DNA of 64,000 bases from Marinoscillum pacificum (GCF_024714495.1 NZ_JAMZMJ010000001.1:1178001-1242000), one strand, 5' to 3'. Numbered from the stretch's first letter, positions 25,718 through 36,021 are shown. Made by a program: numbers and translations. The notes: generated from the sequence alone by a model not told the origin.

Positions 25718-28700
25718 TTAACCCTCCATCATATGATTATTAGCATATTCTTTCGGTGCCTGACCAAAAGTCTTACTAAATAGGCGGGAAAAATACTTAG
25801 GATCATTATATCCTACTGAATAGGCCACTTCCGAAACATTCAACTCATTCTTAGCTAGCAAAACCCGAGCTTTATTCATTCGCTGACTGTTAATGAACTC
25901 TGCTGCTGACAGCTCTGTAAGCCCAGTCAGTTTTTTATGAAGCAAGCTTCGGCTGATTCCCATCATTTCCACAAATTCCTTAACACCGAAGCCAGAGTCA
26001 GCCATGTTATCGGTCACTACTTCCAATGCACGTTCTATAAACTTCTGATCCTTAGGATTAGTAGTCACCTCTGTTGGTTGGATAGGATATTCACCTGCAA
26101 ATTTCTCTCTTAACTTTTTCCTGGACTCAATCAGATTAGTCACTCTTGCTTCCAATAAATCAAAGTTGAATGGCTTGGCTAAATAATCATCTGCACCAAT
26201 CTGTAAACCTTCAATTTGATTTTCTATAGCGCTTTTCGCAGTTAATAAAATGATGGGAATATGACTTGTGCTCAGACTGTTTTTGAGGGAGGCACACAAT
26301 TCCAACCCATCAACATTCGGCATCATTACATCACTAATGATCAAATCTGGATTGTATTGTTCAGCTGCTTTTATTCCTACAGCACCATCTTCAGCCTCTA
26401 CCACATTGAACTTCTCCCTTAATCGATGCGCCATAAACTTACGCAGGTCCTTATTGTCCTCTACCACCAATAACGTTGATTTATCCGCTTCATCGATCGC
26501 TGCCTGCTCCTCAGCAAATTCAAAATCTCCATCATCAGTAACCAAAAACTCGTTATTCAATAGAGCAACTTGTTCATGGATATTGATTCCTTCTTCATGG
26601 AATTCGGTTAACTCAGAAGAACTGTAGGCATTTTCCAAACAAGGGAATTGTACTTCGAAGGTGGAACCTTCCTTCAGCACACTTTCTACATAAATTTCGC
26701 CATGATGTGTTTTAATTAATTCCTCTGTCAGTGCAAGGCCTATTCCTGATCCACTAATTTTAAAAGCTTCTTCGGACTCAATACGATAAAATCGTTTGAA
26801 GACAAGAGGCAAATTCTCCTCACTGATACCCATTCCAGTATCTATTACTTTGATACTCAAGATTGGGCCTTTACCTCCTTCGGAATCAGAAGGTATGGAC
26901 AACCGTGCCTCCTTTGCTGAAAGACCACTGACCATTAGCTTGACTTTCCCATTATTTGGCGTGTATTTGAAAGCATTAGACAGCAAATTGTACAACACAT
27001 TTTCAATCTTTTGTGCGTCAAACCAAACCTCAGATGGTACCTCATGTTCTTCGAAAGTAAATTCAATGGATTTAGTTTGAGCTAAGGGTTCAAAAGCTGT
27101 AAATACGTTCTTAGAAAATGATTTGATATTTCCTTTAGCCACTTTAAGCTCCATCCTACCCTTTTCAATCTTACGGAAATCCATGATCTGATTAATCAAA
27201 TGCAACAAGCGCTGTGCATTTCGATTCATGATTTCCAGGGTAGAACGAGATTCATTCGTCAACCCTCTATCACGCAAGAGTTTTTCAATTGGACCGATAA
27301 TTAACGTCAATGGAGTTCTAAATTCGTGACTGATATTGGTGAAGAAGCTCAACTTCAATTGACTCACTAACTTGAGTTTATCGTTCAGTTTGATCACTTC
27401 ATCTCGCTGAGTGAGGATTTCCTTATTCTGATTTTCTAATTGTTGATTTTGACCTTCAATTAACTTTTGCTTGGTTTCTAAATCATCATTATTCCTCTGA
27501 AGTTGGACGGCTTGATAGGATAATGCCTCATTCTGTTGATTGATGCGTTCAGTGCGTTCCTTCACTTGATTTTCAAGCAATCTCTTTTGCTTATTCAAGT
27601 TATAGGTACGATACCTTACATATCCAAAGAACAATAAAATGAGTCCAATCAAGCTAAAGGCTCGAAACCAAATTGTATCCCAAAAAGGCGGATCTATATG
27701 AATTGCAATTTGTCTAACAGGACCATTAAAATCACCATTACCAACAGATGTCTTCACCTTGAAAATATAGTCTCCTGGCTTTAAGTTGGTATAAGTTGCA
27801 TAGCGACGATTAGATCCTACATAATTCCAATCTTTCTCAAAATTCTCCAGAATGTAAGCATAGCGAACCATCCCAGGTTCCTGGTAATTCAATGCGGAAA
27901 ATTCAAAACCAAGCACTTTCTCTTTATAAGAAAGATTGATCGACTCTGCAGAATAGATGCTTTTATCAAGTACCTCTACTCCGTTATATTCTTCACCTGG
28001 CTTTACAGGTTCATTTAATAATTGAATGCTCGTTATGGTTACTTCAGAACCATTCACATCTTGTTGTATCCACTCAGGAAAAAAAGCATCCAAACCATTC
28101 ATTCCTCCGAAGTACAACTTCCCTTCCTTATTCTTAAAACTTGCTGACCAGTAATATTGATTGTTTAAGAATCCATCAGCTTGAAAGTAATTCCGAATGG
28201 TACCATTTGCTGGGTTGAAACGTGAAAGCCCGTAATCTGTAGATAACCAAAGATTTTTCTGCCGATCCTCCTCTATCGTGTAAATGACTGTATTGCTCAG
28301 TCCACTTGAAAGCCCGTAAGACTCAAACCAAACAGAATCACCTTGCTGAATTAACTTGTTGATGCCTTGACCATAAGTACCAACCCAAATAGTGCCGTCA
28401 GATGCTTGTTTTAAAGAAATGACATAATTTCCACTCAGACTGGCCACATCTTCATCAGAATGTCTATAGTGTTTCACACTTATATTCGATTGAAAACCAT
28501 CCGGAGATTGTAAATGGTACAACCCAAATCGTGACCCTACCCAAAGACTGTTTTCATTATCAAACAGCAAACAGCCAACGTTGGTAATTTTATAAGAAGT
28601 CTGATCTGAAAAGATGGTCTCAAATTGCTGAGACATGAGGTTATACCTTGATATTCCACCTAAGGTACCTAGCCATAAGTCCCCTTTTTTGTCTTCAATA

Positions 28701-30061
28701 ACCGATGATATATAGCTACTAACTAACCCAGGGGGCGCCTGATAAAATTCAAACGTCCCAGTTTGATCATTAAGCTTATTTAACCCTGAACCCCAGGTAC
28801 CAACCCAAAGTTCACCCTTCTTATCTCTAACTATTGATGTCACAAAATCACTTGACAATCCCAGTGCTGACCCTGGGTTAAAACGATATTGCTTGTACTT
28901 GCCTGTTGACGCATTGTAGCGATTCAACCCTCCACCCGCAGTTCCAATCCACAGGTATTTATCATCTTCATAAATACTATTAATGGTACTTACCGAAAGG
29001 CTATTTGCATTATCTGGTAAGTGTTCAAAATGCTCTATCTGATTTTGACTTGTATTGTAATAATCAACACCACCACGCTCTGTTCCTATCCAGATATTAC
29101 CAGATCGATCTTTCAACAAACAATTCACAAAGTCATTGCTCAAACTATGATCGATGTTTGGATCATGTGAATGATTCGTAAAGTTCTGTTTCTCTGGATC
29201 AAACACACTCAACCCACCTAATGTGGCGAGCAATAAATGTCCATTCTCTAATTCGAGAATATCCATTACCGTACTATGTACCAATGACATAGTTTCATTG
29301 GGATCGTTGAAATAGGGTAAAAAGGTATGACTATCACTCAAATACTGGTAAAACCCAAATTCAGTCCCTATCCAGATATCTTTATTCTTCGACTCGTATA
29401 CAGCCAAAACCTTGTTAGAAGCAAGTCCTGACTCATCGCCTACATTGAAATATTTAAGATCGCCTTTACTGGTAAGCAGATACAATCCTTCATCTGTCCC
29501 AATCCAAACGTTTTGCCACGAATCAACAGTTACTGTATTAACAATGGATCCTTGCAATTCGCTTCCCATTGTCAAATGACGTGTAGTTGAAACGTTTCCG
29601 CTCCTATCAGGAGACAAAAAAGTAAGCCCTTTGTCACTCGCCATGATAATGGTAGAATCTCCATAATTTGCGAAATCACGTACTTCTACCGGACCATTTA
29701 AAGTTGGAATAGCAACGTTTTTGAACCTGCTCTGCTCTGTGATGTAGATACTTAATCCGACACGATTACCAATCCACACATTACCAAAGGCATCTTCTGA
29801 TAATGCATAAATGAACGTATCATCAATTCCGCTGTTCGGAGAATCGAAAACCTCAAAATCATAGCCGTTGTATCTACAGAGCCCATTCCAGGTACCCATC
29901 CATAGAAAACCTTGACTATCTTGAAGCATACAATCCACCATATTCTGCGGCAAACCATCTTCTATTGTCAGGTGCTTAAACCTGGAATTAGAAGACTGAC
30001 AGATACCAGCTACCTGCAGCAAAAGCATCACTGCTGTGAATATGGAAGATTTGAACGTCAT
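25718..30061 (-). CDS. Hybrid two-component system regulator (HTCS)
   Basis: A 1447-residue single-chain sensor and transcription factor. Order: signal peptide, periplasmic double beta-propeller of two-component-regulator repeats (many WIGT and LWVGT blades, about 25-740), Y_Y_Y domain, one transmembrane helix (about 800), coiled coil, HisKA with the phosphorylated His in ISHEFRTPLTL, HATPase (LLSNAFKYTP and DTGMGISE), receiver domain (LLVVEDN, Asp in LIISDVMMPN), and an AraC-type DNA-binding end (VAYSVGYNDPKYFSRLF). Such proteins sense oligosaccharide in the periplasm and activate the neighbouring SusCD locus. It sits directly upstream of that operon and 45 bp after GH127. The ligand is presumably an arabino-oligosaccharide. 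Confidence 0.96.
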   Translation of the reverse strand: MTFKSSIFTAVMLLLQVAGICQSSNSRFKHLTIEDGLPQNMVDCMLQDSQGFLWMGTWNGLCRYNGYDFEVFDSPNSGIDDTFIYALSEDAFGNVWIGNRVGLSIYITEQSRFKNVAIPTLNGPVEVRDFANYGDSTIIMASDKGLTFLSPDRSGNVSTTRHLTMGSELQGSIVNTVTVDSWQNVWIGTDEGLYLLTSKGDLKYFNVGDESGLASNKVLAVYESKNKDIWIGTEFGFYQYLSDSHTFLPYFNDPNETMSLVHSTVMDILELENGHLLLATLGGLSVFDPEKQNFTNHSHDPNIDHSLSNDFVNCLLKDRSGNIWIGTERGGVDYYNTSQNQIEHFEHLPDNANSLSVSTINSIYEDDKYLWIGTAGGGLNRYNASTGKYKQYRFNPGSALGLSSDFVTSIVRDKKGELWVGTWGSGLNKLNDQTGTFEFYQAPPGLVSSYISSVIEDKKGDLWLGTLGGISRYNLMSQQFETIFSDQTSYKITNVGCLLFDNENSLWVGSRFGLYHLQSPDGFQSNISVKHYRHSDEDVASLSGNYVISLKQASDGTIWVGTYGQGINKLIQQGDSVWFESYGLSSGLSNTVIYTIEEDRQKNLWLSTDYGLSRFNPANGTIRNYFQADGFLNNQYYWSASFKNKEGKLYFGGMNGLDAFFPEWIQQDVNGSEVTITSIQLLNEPVKPGEEYNGVEVLDKSIYSAESINLSYKEKVLGFEFSALNYQEPGMVRYAYILENFEKDWNYVGSNRRYATYTNLKPGDYIFKVKTSVGNGDFNGPVRQIAIHIDPPFWDTIWFRAFSLIGLILLFFGYVRYRTYNLNKQKRLLENQVKERTERINQQNEALSYQAVQLQRNNDDLETKQKLIEGQNQQLENQNKEILTQRDEVIKLNDKLKLVSQLKLSFFTNISHEFRTPLTLIIGPIEKLLRDRGLTNESRSTLEIMNRNAQRLLHLINQIMDFRKIEKGRMELKVAKGNIKSFSKNVFTAFEPLAQTKSIEFTFEEHEVPSEVWFDAQKIENVLYNLLSNAFKYTPNNGKVKLMVSGLSAKEARLSIPSDSEGGKGPILSIKVIDTGMGISEENLPLVFKRFYRIESEEAFKISGSGIGLALTEELIKTHHGEIYVESVLKEGSTFEVQFPCLENAYSSSELTEFHEEGINIHEQVALLNNEFLVTDDGDFEFAEEQAAIDEADKSTLLVVEDNKDLRKFMAHRLREKFNVVEAEDGAVGIKAAEQYNPDLIISDVMMPNVDGLELCASLKNSLSTSHIPIILLTAKSAIENQIEGLQIGADDYLAKPFNFDLLEARVTNLIESRKKLREKFAGEYPIQPTEVTTNPKDQKFIERALEVVTDNMADSGFGVKEFVEMMGISRSLLHKKLTGLTELSAAEFINSQRMNKARVLLAKNELNVSEVAYSVGYNDPKYFSRLFSKTFGQAPKEYANNHMMEG

Positions 30062-30106
30062 GAACGATAATAAAATAGCTAGTCAAGCAAGAATAATATA
30101 CGCATA

Positions 30107-32434
30107 CTATAGCTTTTCAGAAAGCAAACGCACATCATATATACGAGGCATGTGTTTATCTGGGATTCCTTGAATTCGAACTTCTAATAATTCTGAGGAA
30201 GGCAGATCAACATAGATTTCACCCAAACCAGCTTCAGTAACCATTTCAGAAAGTTGTGTACCATTTATCAAAACAGCAAGACCATTCTCATTGTCAGATT
30301 CGAATTGGACTCTCAAATACTTCGCTTGTTTATTCCTATTGGTCATGGTGTATGAGAACCAACCCCAGCCAGACCTCCAATAACGCTCATTACTATATCC
30401 CATCCAGGTATTTTCACCTTTGAACCCATGCTCCGATTCTGGCTGCTGTTCTCCAGGACTAACAACATCTACCGTAATTTTTCTGAGCACCATTCTTTCG
30501 GCTTCTTTTGCTGCTGTTTCAGCTACCAGTGACTCCAGTCCCGCACTGTCTACATATGGCCAGTACATCATGTAACGTGCTTCGTGTATTTGAAAAAAGG
30601 GTACTAATGACAATTCCTTATCATCACCATATAGTTGATTGATTTTTAGCTGAACCGGTGACTCCCGATTTACTTTTTCTAAAAGATTTTCTTTTGAGGA
30701 AACAATCAATGGAGCTTTATCAACTGGATAAAACTGACCATTGGCCACATGTCCCATGCGACTATCATCTGCCCAAAGACCATCCAAATCTGTACTATCA
30801 GTTACCGCCGCCATTACCACCGGACCGGAAGTAAATGCCACCCAATTAGAACCGTCAGGAAGTTGTTCAAAATCAAGACTCATTGGAAGAGAGAATTCAA
30901 TCACATCCCCATCATTCCATTCACGATCCAAAACCAAATAACCATTCAATTTATGAGTAGAAACTTCGCTTCCATTCACTTGTACATCCATTTCACCGTT
31001 GATCCATGAAGGGATTCTTAGATTGATCTTGAACGATTTAGATTCCTCCAGTGAAAGCTTCAATTCACTTGATTCTGCTTCTGGAAAAGAAGTTGTTTGT
31101 GTGAGTTGAACTCCCTTGTCATTCCAATCCAATTCAGAAGCGATGAACAAATTCACAAATAAATCTTCTCGCTTGTGAGAGTAAATCAACTCGCCATATT
31201 TGGTATGATTTTCGATACCAGATCCGACACAACACCACATGGCTTGATCCGGTTGAGAATACACTCTGTAATGTCTTGGTCTAGCCGGAGTAAAGTATAC
31301 AAAACCTCCATCCGGATGCTGGGAAGACAGAATGTGATTGATCTGAGCTTTTTCGTAGTAATCCAGGTATTTCACCTCTTCATCAGCTAGGAATAACTCC
31401 TTTGACAAACGCATCATGTTGTAAGTATTACATGTCTCAGGTCCCTGCTCTGAAGTCACCATAGGACGGAAATTGTCTTTGCTATGAAAGTGCTCCCTTA
31501 CACTATTACCACCAATAGCAATGGAGCGATTATTCACCACCTCATCCCAGAAAAACACAGAAGCCTGATGCCAATCCTGTTTGCCAGACTCCTCAGCAAC
31601 TCGCTCATAACCAATTACTTTTGGAATTTGAGTATTCGCATGCATTCCTGTTAAATGATCCTCTCCAAGCAAGAGTGGATCCAATAAAACTTTGTGGGAT
31701 AACTTTTCTGCCATCTCAAGATACTTAACCTCTCCTGTTTCCTTGTACAGGTCAGCAAATACTTCATTGAGTCCTCCATGCTCGCTCTTGAGCATTAGCT
31801 GAATTTGATCGTCGGACAGATTGTTGGTCATTGTCAACCACCAGTCAGATAAAGACTTCCACATCTCTAAAGCTTCTGGTTTACTGGCATACAAATATGC
31901 ATCTCGTAATCCTGCGAAGATTTTATGAATGTTGTAAAGTGGAACCCAGCGATCATTTAATGAAAAATAATCGGAACGAATGTTACCTGCAGCGATCTCT
32001 TCCCAAATAACTTTTCCATCAGGTACCCCAGACAAATAACCATTTCCGTTTGCATCTTGAGCTTTTTTCAACTCAGCTAGCATGTAATCAATTTTCTTAT
32101 TAAGCTCAGGACTTCCATTTGCTGCATACATCATACTCAGAGCGGACAAATAGTGACCACCAATGTGACCATTCAAACCACTGCCTTCCCAGTTTCCATA
32201 TCCTTCTTTTACAGGAGTTAAACCTGCCTCGACTAGATAAGGGGCTATCAATCGATCTACATCCATTTCAAGTATGTATTTGAGATCAGCCTCTTGAGCT
32301 CTTTTAAATGGACCATCTAACAAGCGCACTTGATTCAAATGAAATGCTTCCATTTTAGCATTTACATCTTGTTTTGGTTGACATGCACTAATAAGTACAA
32401 TTGTTGCCAGAGTGTAGAATACCTTTTTCATCAT
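30107..32434 (-). CDS. GH127 beta-L-arabinofuranosidase-type lipoprotein
   Basis: A 775-residue DUF1680/GH127 protein with a lipobox (LISACQP). In characterised GH127 (Bifidobacterium HypBA1) a zinc ion held by Glu and three Cys activates a Cys nucleophile. All four positions are visible: Glu333 and Cys335 in GPETCNTYNM and the CysCys pair at about 400-401 in MWCCVGSGIENH. The predicted reaction is removal of beta-linked L-arabinofuranose, which caps some pectic arabinans and decorates hydroxyproline-rich glycoproteins. A C-terminal beta-domain follows the alpha-barrel. It overlaps GH97 by 4 bp (ATGA) and precedes the regulator by 45 bp. Confidence 0.93.
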   Translation of the reverse strand: MMKKVFYTLATIVLISACQPKQDVNAKMEAFHLNQVRLLDGPFKRAQEADLKYILEMDVDRLIAPYLVEAGLTPVKEGYGNWEGSGLNGHIGGHYLSALSMMYAANGSPELNKKIDYMLAELKKAQDANGNGYLSGVPDGKVIWEEIAAGNIRSDYFSLNDRWVPLYNIHKIFAGLRDAYLYASKPEALEMWKSLSDWWLTMTNNLSDDQIQLMLKSEHGGLNEVFADLYKETGEVKYLEMAEKLSHKVLLDPLLLGEDHLTGMHANTQIPKVIGYERVAEESGKQDWHQASVFFWDEVVNNRSIAIGGNSVREHFHSKDNFRPMVTSEQGPETCNTYNMMRLSKELFLADEEVKYLDYYEKAQINHILSSQHPDGGFVYFTPARPRHYRVYSQPDQAMWCCVGSGIENHTKYGELIYSHKREDLFVNLFIASELDWNDKGVQLTQTTSFPEAESSELKLSLEESKSFKINLRIPSWINGEMDVQVNGSEVSTHKLNGYLVLDREWNDGDVIEFSLPMSLDFEQLPDGSNWVAFTSGPVVMAAVTDSTDLDGLWADDSRMGHVANGQFYPVDKAPLIVSSKENLLEKVNRESPVQLKINQLYGDDKELSLVPFFQIHEARYMMYWPYVDSAGLESLVAETAAKEAERMVLRKITVDVVSPGEQQPESEHGFKGENTWMGYSNERYWRSGWGWFSYTMTNRNKQAKYLRVQFESDNENGLAVLINGTQLSEMVTEAGLGEIYVDLPSSELLEVRIQGIPDKHMPRIYDVRLLSEKL

Positions 32435-34380
32435 TGTACCTTCATTACAAACCCACCATTCGCTTTTAAAGCAATGGAATACGTATTTTCTATGTTAATT
32501 TCTTCTTTTCTAAACTCTGGATGAACATTGCCATCTGTAATTAAATAACCTGACTTGCCGTTTAGAAAGGCTAAATCAAGTTCTATTTCCTTTGCAATTC
32601 CCTCACCGTTGATACCTGTGATAAACCAGGTTTTTCCTGATCTTCTTGCAATAACGGCCAACTTTCCTGGAAAGCCATCAATAAACTGAGTTTCATCCCA
32701 TGCCGTTGGAATATCAGATAAATACGTTCTCACATAGTCAGGAACCGCATTCATGCCTTCTGGAACTTCTGCCAGATGCTGAATTCCCGACAAGAACAAT
32801 GTTGGTAATGCCAATTCAAAAGCATTGGTTGTCTTACGCTTGATATTAGGAATATTAGAAAAGGCCATTGGAGTGAAATCCATTGGATCGAAAGCGTTTC
32901 TCGTATAAGGCAAGGTAGCCGCATGTGCTGGTTCATCATCTGCTGTTTCCTGAAAGAAAGTGATGAACTCAAATCCTTTAATTGCCTCTACAGTCATTAA
33001 GTGAGGATAGGTTCTTTGCCATCCTCGAGGCAAAGTAGCTCCATGAAAATTCACCAATAATTCATGTTTACCAGCATCACAAAGCATGTCATGATAATAA
33101 GCCATCATGCTTTGTCCATCTCCACCAAAAAAGTCAATTTTCACTCCTTTAATGCCCCATTCCTTTAACTTGGAGAACTCCTCTTCTCTTCGCTCATGTG
33201 TCAAGAGTTCGCTTTTTGGATGATATGGAGTGGTATTCCATGCTCCAGCAGAATTATACCACAGAATCAATCCCACATTACGCTCTGCAGCATAGGCTAC
33301 CAATTCCTTCATCCTCTCTTCACCTATGGTGGTATCCCAATTCACATCTATTAGGCAATACTTCCAATTCATCTCACTGGCATAATCTATGAATTCCTTA
33401 GTCGTTTCATAATTCACAGAATTGTCCTTCAATAGTGCCCAACTCCAGCTGGCTATTCCCGGACTGACAAAGTCCTCATCACTTAGATTAATGGCTGGAT
33501 CAGCTAAATCCGTACCTAAGGTAGATTCAACGATGGTTTCCAAACTTCCTATGGTAAGCACTCTCCAGGGACTGAAAGTCGGATGATAAGGAAGGTGTCC
33601 TTTGTCAGTATAAACTTCTACATCAGAAGGAAATCCAATTTTCATTGCTTTAGAAACTGTATCTGATACTAAACGACTTGCACAGTAATCAGGTCCAAGA
33701 CCTGTCTCAGTGACTAAGACCCAATCTTTATCAACTTGCAATAAAGTCGGAAAAACCCATCCGGCTCCTAATGGGGAAACAGTACCAACAGGGATTCCTC
33801 TTTTATAAGGCTCTTCATAAGACGGATTGGTCTGCTCCCAACCTGTTTTAGCTACTGACATAGGTTGCGCATACATTTTAATTGTTGGAGCAAATTGAAA
33901 CTCTGTCAATTCACTATTGATTATAGCTTCATTACCTTCTGGGAACTCATAGCGAAAAGCTACTCCATCATTACTGACTCTAAATATGATGATGAGTTTC
34001 TGGTTATCAGAATTAGAAACTACAACCGATTGCTCCTGGTAATCATAAACTATGTCCAACTGCTTTCCTTGATGCATCCGGTAGTTTTCTACCTTCTTCT
34101 CTAACGGAGCGATTGATACCAATTCCAGTTGATTGTCAAATGAAAACTGATCTGCCTCTACTCCAAGTAGTGATGGTTCTATCACTGTTTTCCCATTCAG
34201 CTGAACAGAATACAGCGCCTCTCCATGGTCACTCAAGAAAAATGAAGCTATGATACTTCCATCTGGACTGGCGATATTCACAGATTTATTTGTTGATTGA
34301 CAGGAACTGACCAATACTATTAGGAATAAACCAAAAGCATGGAGCCAATTGGTTGTAGATTTGAATGACCAGAAGAACAT
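32431..34380 (-). CDS. GH97 glycoside hydrolase lipoprotein, probably retaining
   Basis: A 649-residue GH97 enzyme with lipoprotein signal (LVSSCQST). The N-terminal beta-supersandwich (SPDGSIIASFFLS) is followed by the catalytic barrel and a C-terminal beta-domain. GH97 splits into inverting members, which use Glu bases, and retaining members with an Asp nucleophile after strand 4. The GVKIDFFGGDG segment places an Asp near 415, fitting the retaining alpha-galactosidase / beta-L-arabinopyranosidase branch; a Glu near 465 (TVEAIKG) is the likely acid/base. With GH127 next to it, beta-L-arabinopyranosidase is attractive, since this sugar mimics alpha-galactose. Substrate remains inference. It is the first gene of the - strand series, with an AraR-like site upstream. 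Confidence 0.9.
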   Translation of the reverse strand: MFFWSFKSTTNWLHAFGLFLIVLVSSCQSTNKSVNIASPDGSIIASFFLSDHGEALYSVQLNGKTVIEPSLLGVEADQFSFDNQLELVSIAPLEKKVENYRMHQGKQLDIVYDYQEQSVVVSNSDNQKLIIIFRVSNDGVAFRYEFPEGNEAIINSELTEFQFAPTIKMYAQPMSVAKTGWEQTNPSYEEPYKRGIPVGTVSPLGAGWVFPTLLQVDKDWVLVTETGLGPDYCASRLVSDTVSKAMKIGFPSDVEVYTDKGHLPYHPTFSPWRVLTIGSLETIVESTLGTDLADPAINLSDEDFVSPGIASWSWALLKDNSVNYETTKEFIDYASEMNWKYCLIDVNWDTTIGEERMKELVAYAAERNVGLILWYNSAGAWNTTPYHPKSELLTHERREEEFSKLKEWGIKGVKIDFFGGDGQSMMAYYHDMLCDAGKHELLVNFHGATLPRGWQRTYPHLMTVEAIKGFEFITFFQETADDEPAHAATLPYTRNAFDPMDFTPMAFSNIPNIKRKTTNAFELALPTLFLSGIQHLAEVPEGMNAVPDYVRTYLSDIPTAWDETQFIDGFPGKLAVIARRSGKTWFITGINGEGIAKEIELDLAFLNGKSGYLITDGNVHPEFRKEEINIENTYSIALKANGGFVMKVQ

Positions 34381-34407
34381 AAAGCTGGGAAAAGATTATT
34401 AAATATT

Positions 34408-34435
34408 AAGTGTATTATTTACATTTATAAATGTA
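34408..34435. promoter_or_regulatory. Candidate AraR operator between GH97 and araR
   Basis: AAGTGTA-TTATT-TACATTT (34408-34426) matches the araB operator with one changed base in the right arm. It overlaps a perfect 16-bp palindrome, TACATTTATAAATGTA (34420-34435). It lies in the 161-bp divergent region, so AraR could control itself and the GH97-GH127 genes. Confidence 0.6.
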
Positions 34436-34541
34436 GAAAATATTATTCGTTTACAAAATCGATCTTCAATTTTAATTTTGATTGAAATGAAATTCAATAG
34501 TGGATCAATTTTGAGGATTTCACAATTTCCTAAAAACTCAA

Positions 34542-35240
34542 ATGGTATCATTCGTTAGCAACTATCAAGATCAAACACAGCTGCTTGTAGCGGTAGACTG
34601 TATCATATTTGGATTCGACAATGATGAAGTGAAGATTCTTCTCATTAAAAGAAACTTCGAACCAGAAAAAGGCAAATGGTCGCTAATGGGTGGTTTCCTT
34701 CAGCCTAATGAAACTGCGACAAATGCTGCTAATCGAGTTTTGGAGACACTAACAGGACTACAGGATGTCTATCTGGAACAGGTTCACACTTACACCGATC
34801 CTAACCGAGATCCAGTAGAGAGAACGGTTTCCATTACATATTATGCACTGATCAAAATTGAAGATCATAATGAAGAGCTAAGCAAGCAGCATTCCGCCCA
34901 TTGGTTTAGTTTAAAAGAGACACCAGAACTCATATTTGACCATCAGCAAATGGTCAATCATGCGATCAATAGATTACGCTACAAGACTTCTGTTCAACCC
35001 ATTGGCTTTGAATTGCTTCCTGAAAAATTTACCATGAGGCAACTTCAAAAGCTGTATGAAACCATCTTAAATGAGGAGATTGATAAAAGAAACTTTGCTA
35101 AAAAGATCAATCAAATGGATGTTTTGATCAAATTGGAAGAGAAAGATATGAGTAGCAGTAAAAAAGGCTCATTCCTCTTTCAATTTGACAAAGACAAATA
35201 TGAAAACATGGCCAAGGAAGGCTTTTCATTCAAACTCTAA
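34542..35240 (+). CDS. araR: AraR-type Nudix-related transcriptional regulator
   Basis: A 232-residue member of the NrtR-like family: an N-terminal Nudix fold (about 10-150) and a C-terminal winged helix (RQLQKLYETILNEEIDKRNFAKKI). Bacteroides AraR has this layout and is an arabinose-responsive repressor. The Nudix box is degenerate: Gly51 and Glu57 remain, but the REuxEE core after Arg65 reads RVLETL, so the metal-binding glutamates are lost and hydrolysis is unlikely, as expected for a sensor. It is divergent from GH97 with an operator-like repeat between. The FkbM methyltransferase gene starts 3 nt after its stop. Confidence 0.88.
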   Translation: MVSFVSNYQDQTQLLVAVDCIIFGFDNDEVKILLIKRNFEPEKGKWSLMGGFLQPNETATNAANRVLETLTGLQDVYLEQVHTYTDPNRDPVERTVSITYYALIKIEDHNEELSKQHSAHWFSLKETPELIFDHQQMVNHAINRLRYKTSVQPIGFELLPEKFTMRQLQKLYETILNEEIDKRNFAKKINQMDVLIKLEEKDMSSSKKGSFLFQFDKDKYENMAKEGFSFKL

Positions 35241-35243
35241 TTC

Positions 35244-35933
35244 ATGAATCTGTTTGATAGACTTCATTGTCTACATCGTTTTTGGCGATATCGTCTCATC
35301 ACAGAAAAAGAGTCTTTTGACTACCTTTTAAATCTTGACTTAGCCAATACCACCTGCATTGATATTGGAGCGAACAAAGGAGCATACAGTTATTGGCTTT
35401 CAAAGAAATTAGGAAAAAATGGTCAGGTGATCGCTTTTGAGCCTCAGCCTGAGCTGGCACCTTTTCTTGAAGATGTAAAACAAACATTTGACCTTCAAAA
35501 CCTGACAATCATCAACAAAGCAGCTTCTAAAGAAAGTTGTAAAAAGTCGATGACCCGTAAATATGCCGGACATGGTGGTGCTCAAATAATTGAAAAAACG
35601 GAAAACGACATTTCGATTGATTGTATCACTTTAGATAGTCTCCTTGCTAATATGAAATCAACTGTGAGCTTCATTAAGTGTGACGTAGAAGGACATGAAT
35701 TGGAAGTATTTCAGGGCGCAGAAAGTCTTCTTCGAATGCACCGACCAATCATACAGGTGGAGATTCATCATGAAGCCATGGTTACAGGACCGACAGTTTC
35801 GTTTCTTAAATCACTAGGTTATACGGGATGGTTTTTTAAAGGAAAGCATCGAATTCCAATAGACCATTTTGAACAGTACTCTTACCCACGCTCCGATAAT
35901 CACAGGAATTATTTCTTTGAAGTCACCTATTGA
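35244..35933 (+). CDS. FkbM-family methyltransferase
   Basis: A 229-residue SAM-dependent methyltransferase of the FkbM type. The SAM-binding motif is CIDIGANKGAYSYWL (about 38-52), followed by IAFEPQPELAPFL (motif II acidic end) and FIKCDVEGHELEVFQGA, the FkbM hallmark. No signal peptide, so cytosolic. It typically O-methylates sugars or other small glycans, but the substrate is unknown. The 3-nt spacing after araR suggests a shared transcript, yet no sugar-biosynthesis genes follow, so the link to arabinose may be accidental. Confidence 0.88.
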   Translation: MNLFDRLHCLHRFWRYRLITEKESFDYLLNLDLANTTCIDIGANKGAYSYWLSKKLGKNGQVIAFEPQPELAPFLEDVKQTFDLQNLTIINKAASKESCKKSMTRKYAGHGGAQIIEKTENDISIDCITLDSLLANMKSTVSFIKCDVEGHELEVFQGAESLLRMHRPIIQVEIHHEAMVTGPTVSFLKSLGYTGWFFKGKHRIPIDHFEQYSYPRSDNHRNYFFEVTY

Positions 35934-36021
35934 TTCAAATCGCAAAACCCATACCGAAATGAGTATTTTACTACCTTCGAGATTGCAATTGATTATCTAA
36001 TAACTCACAAAAACAAATACC

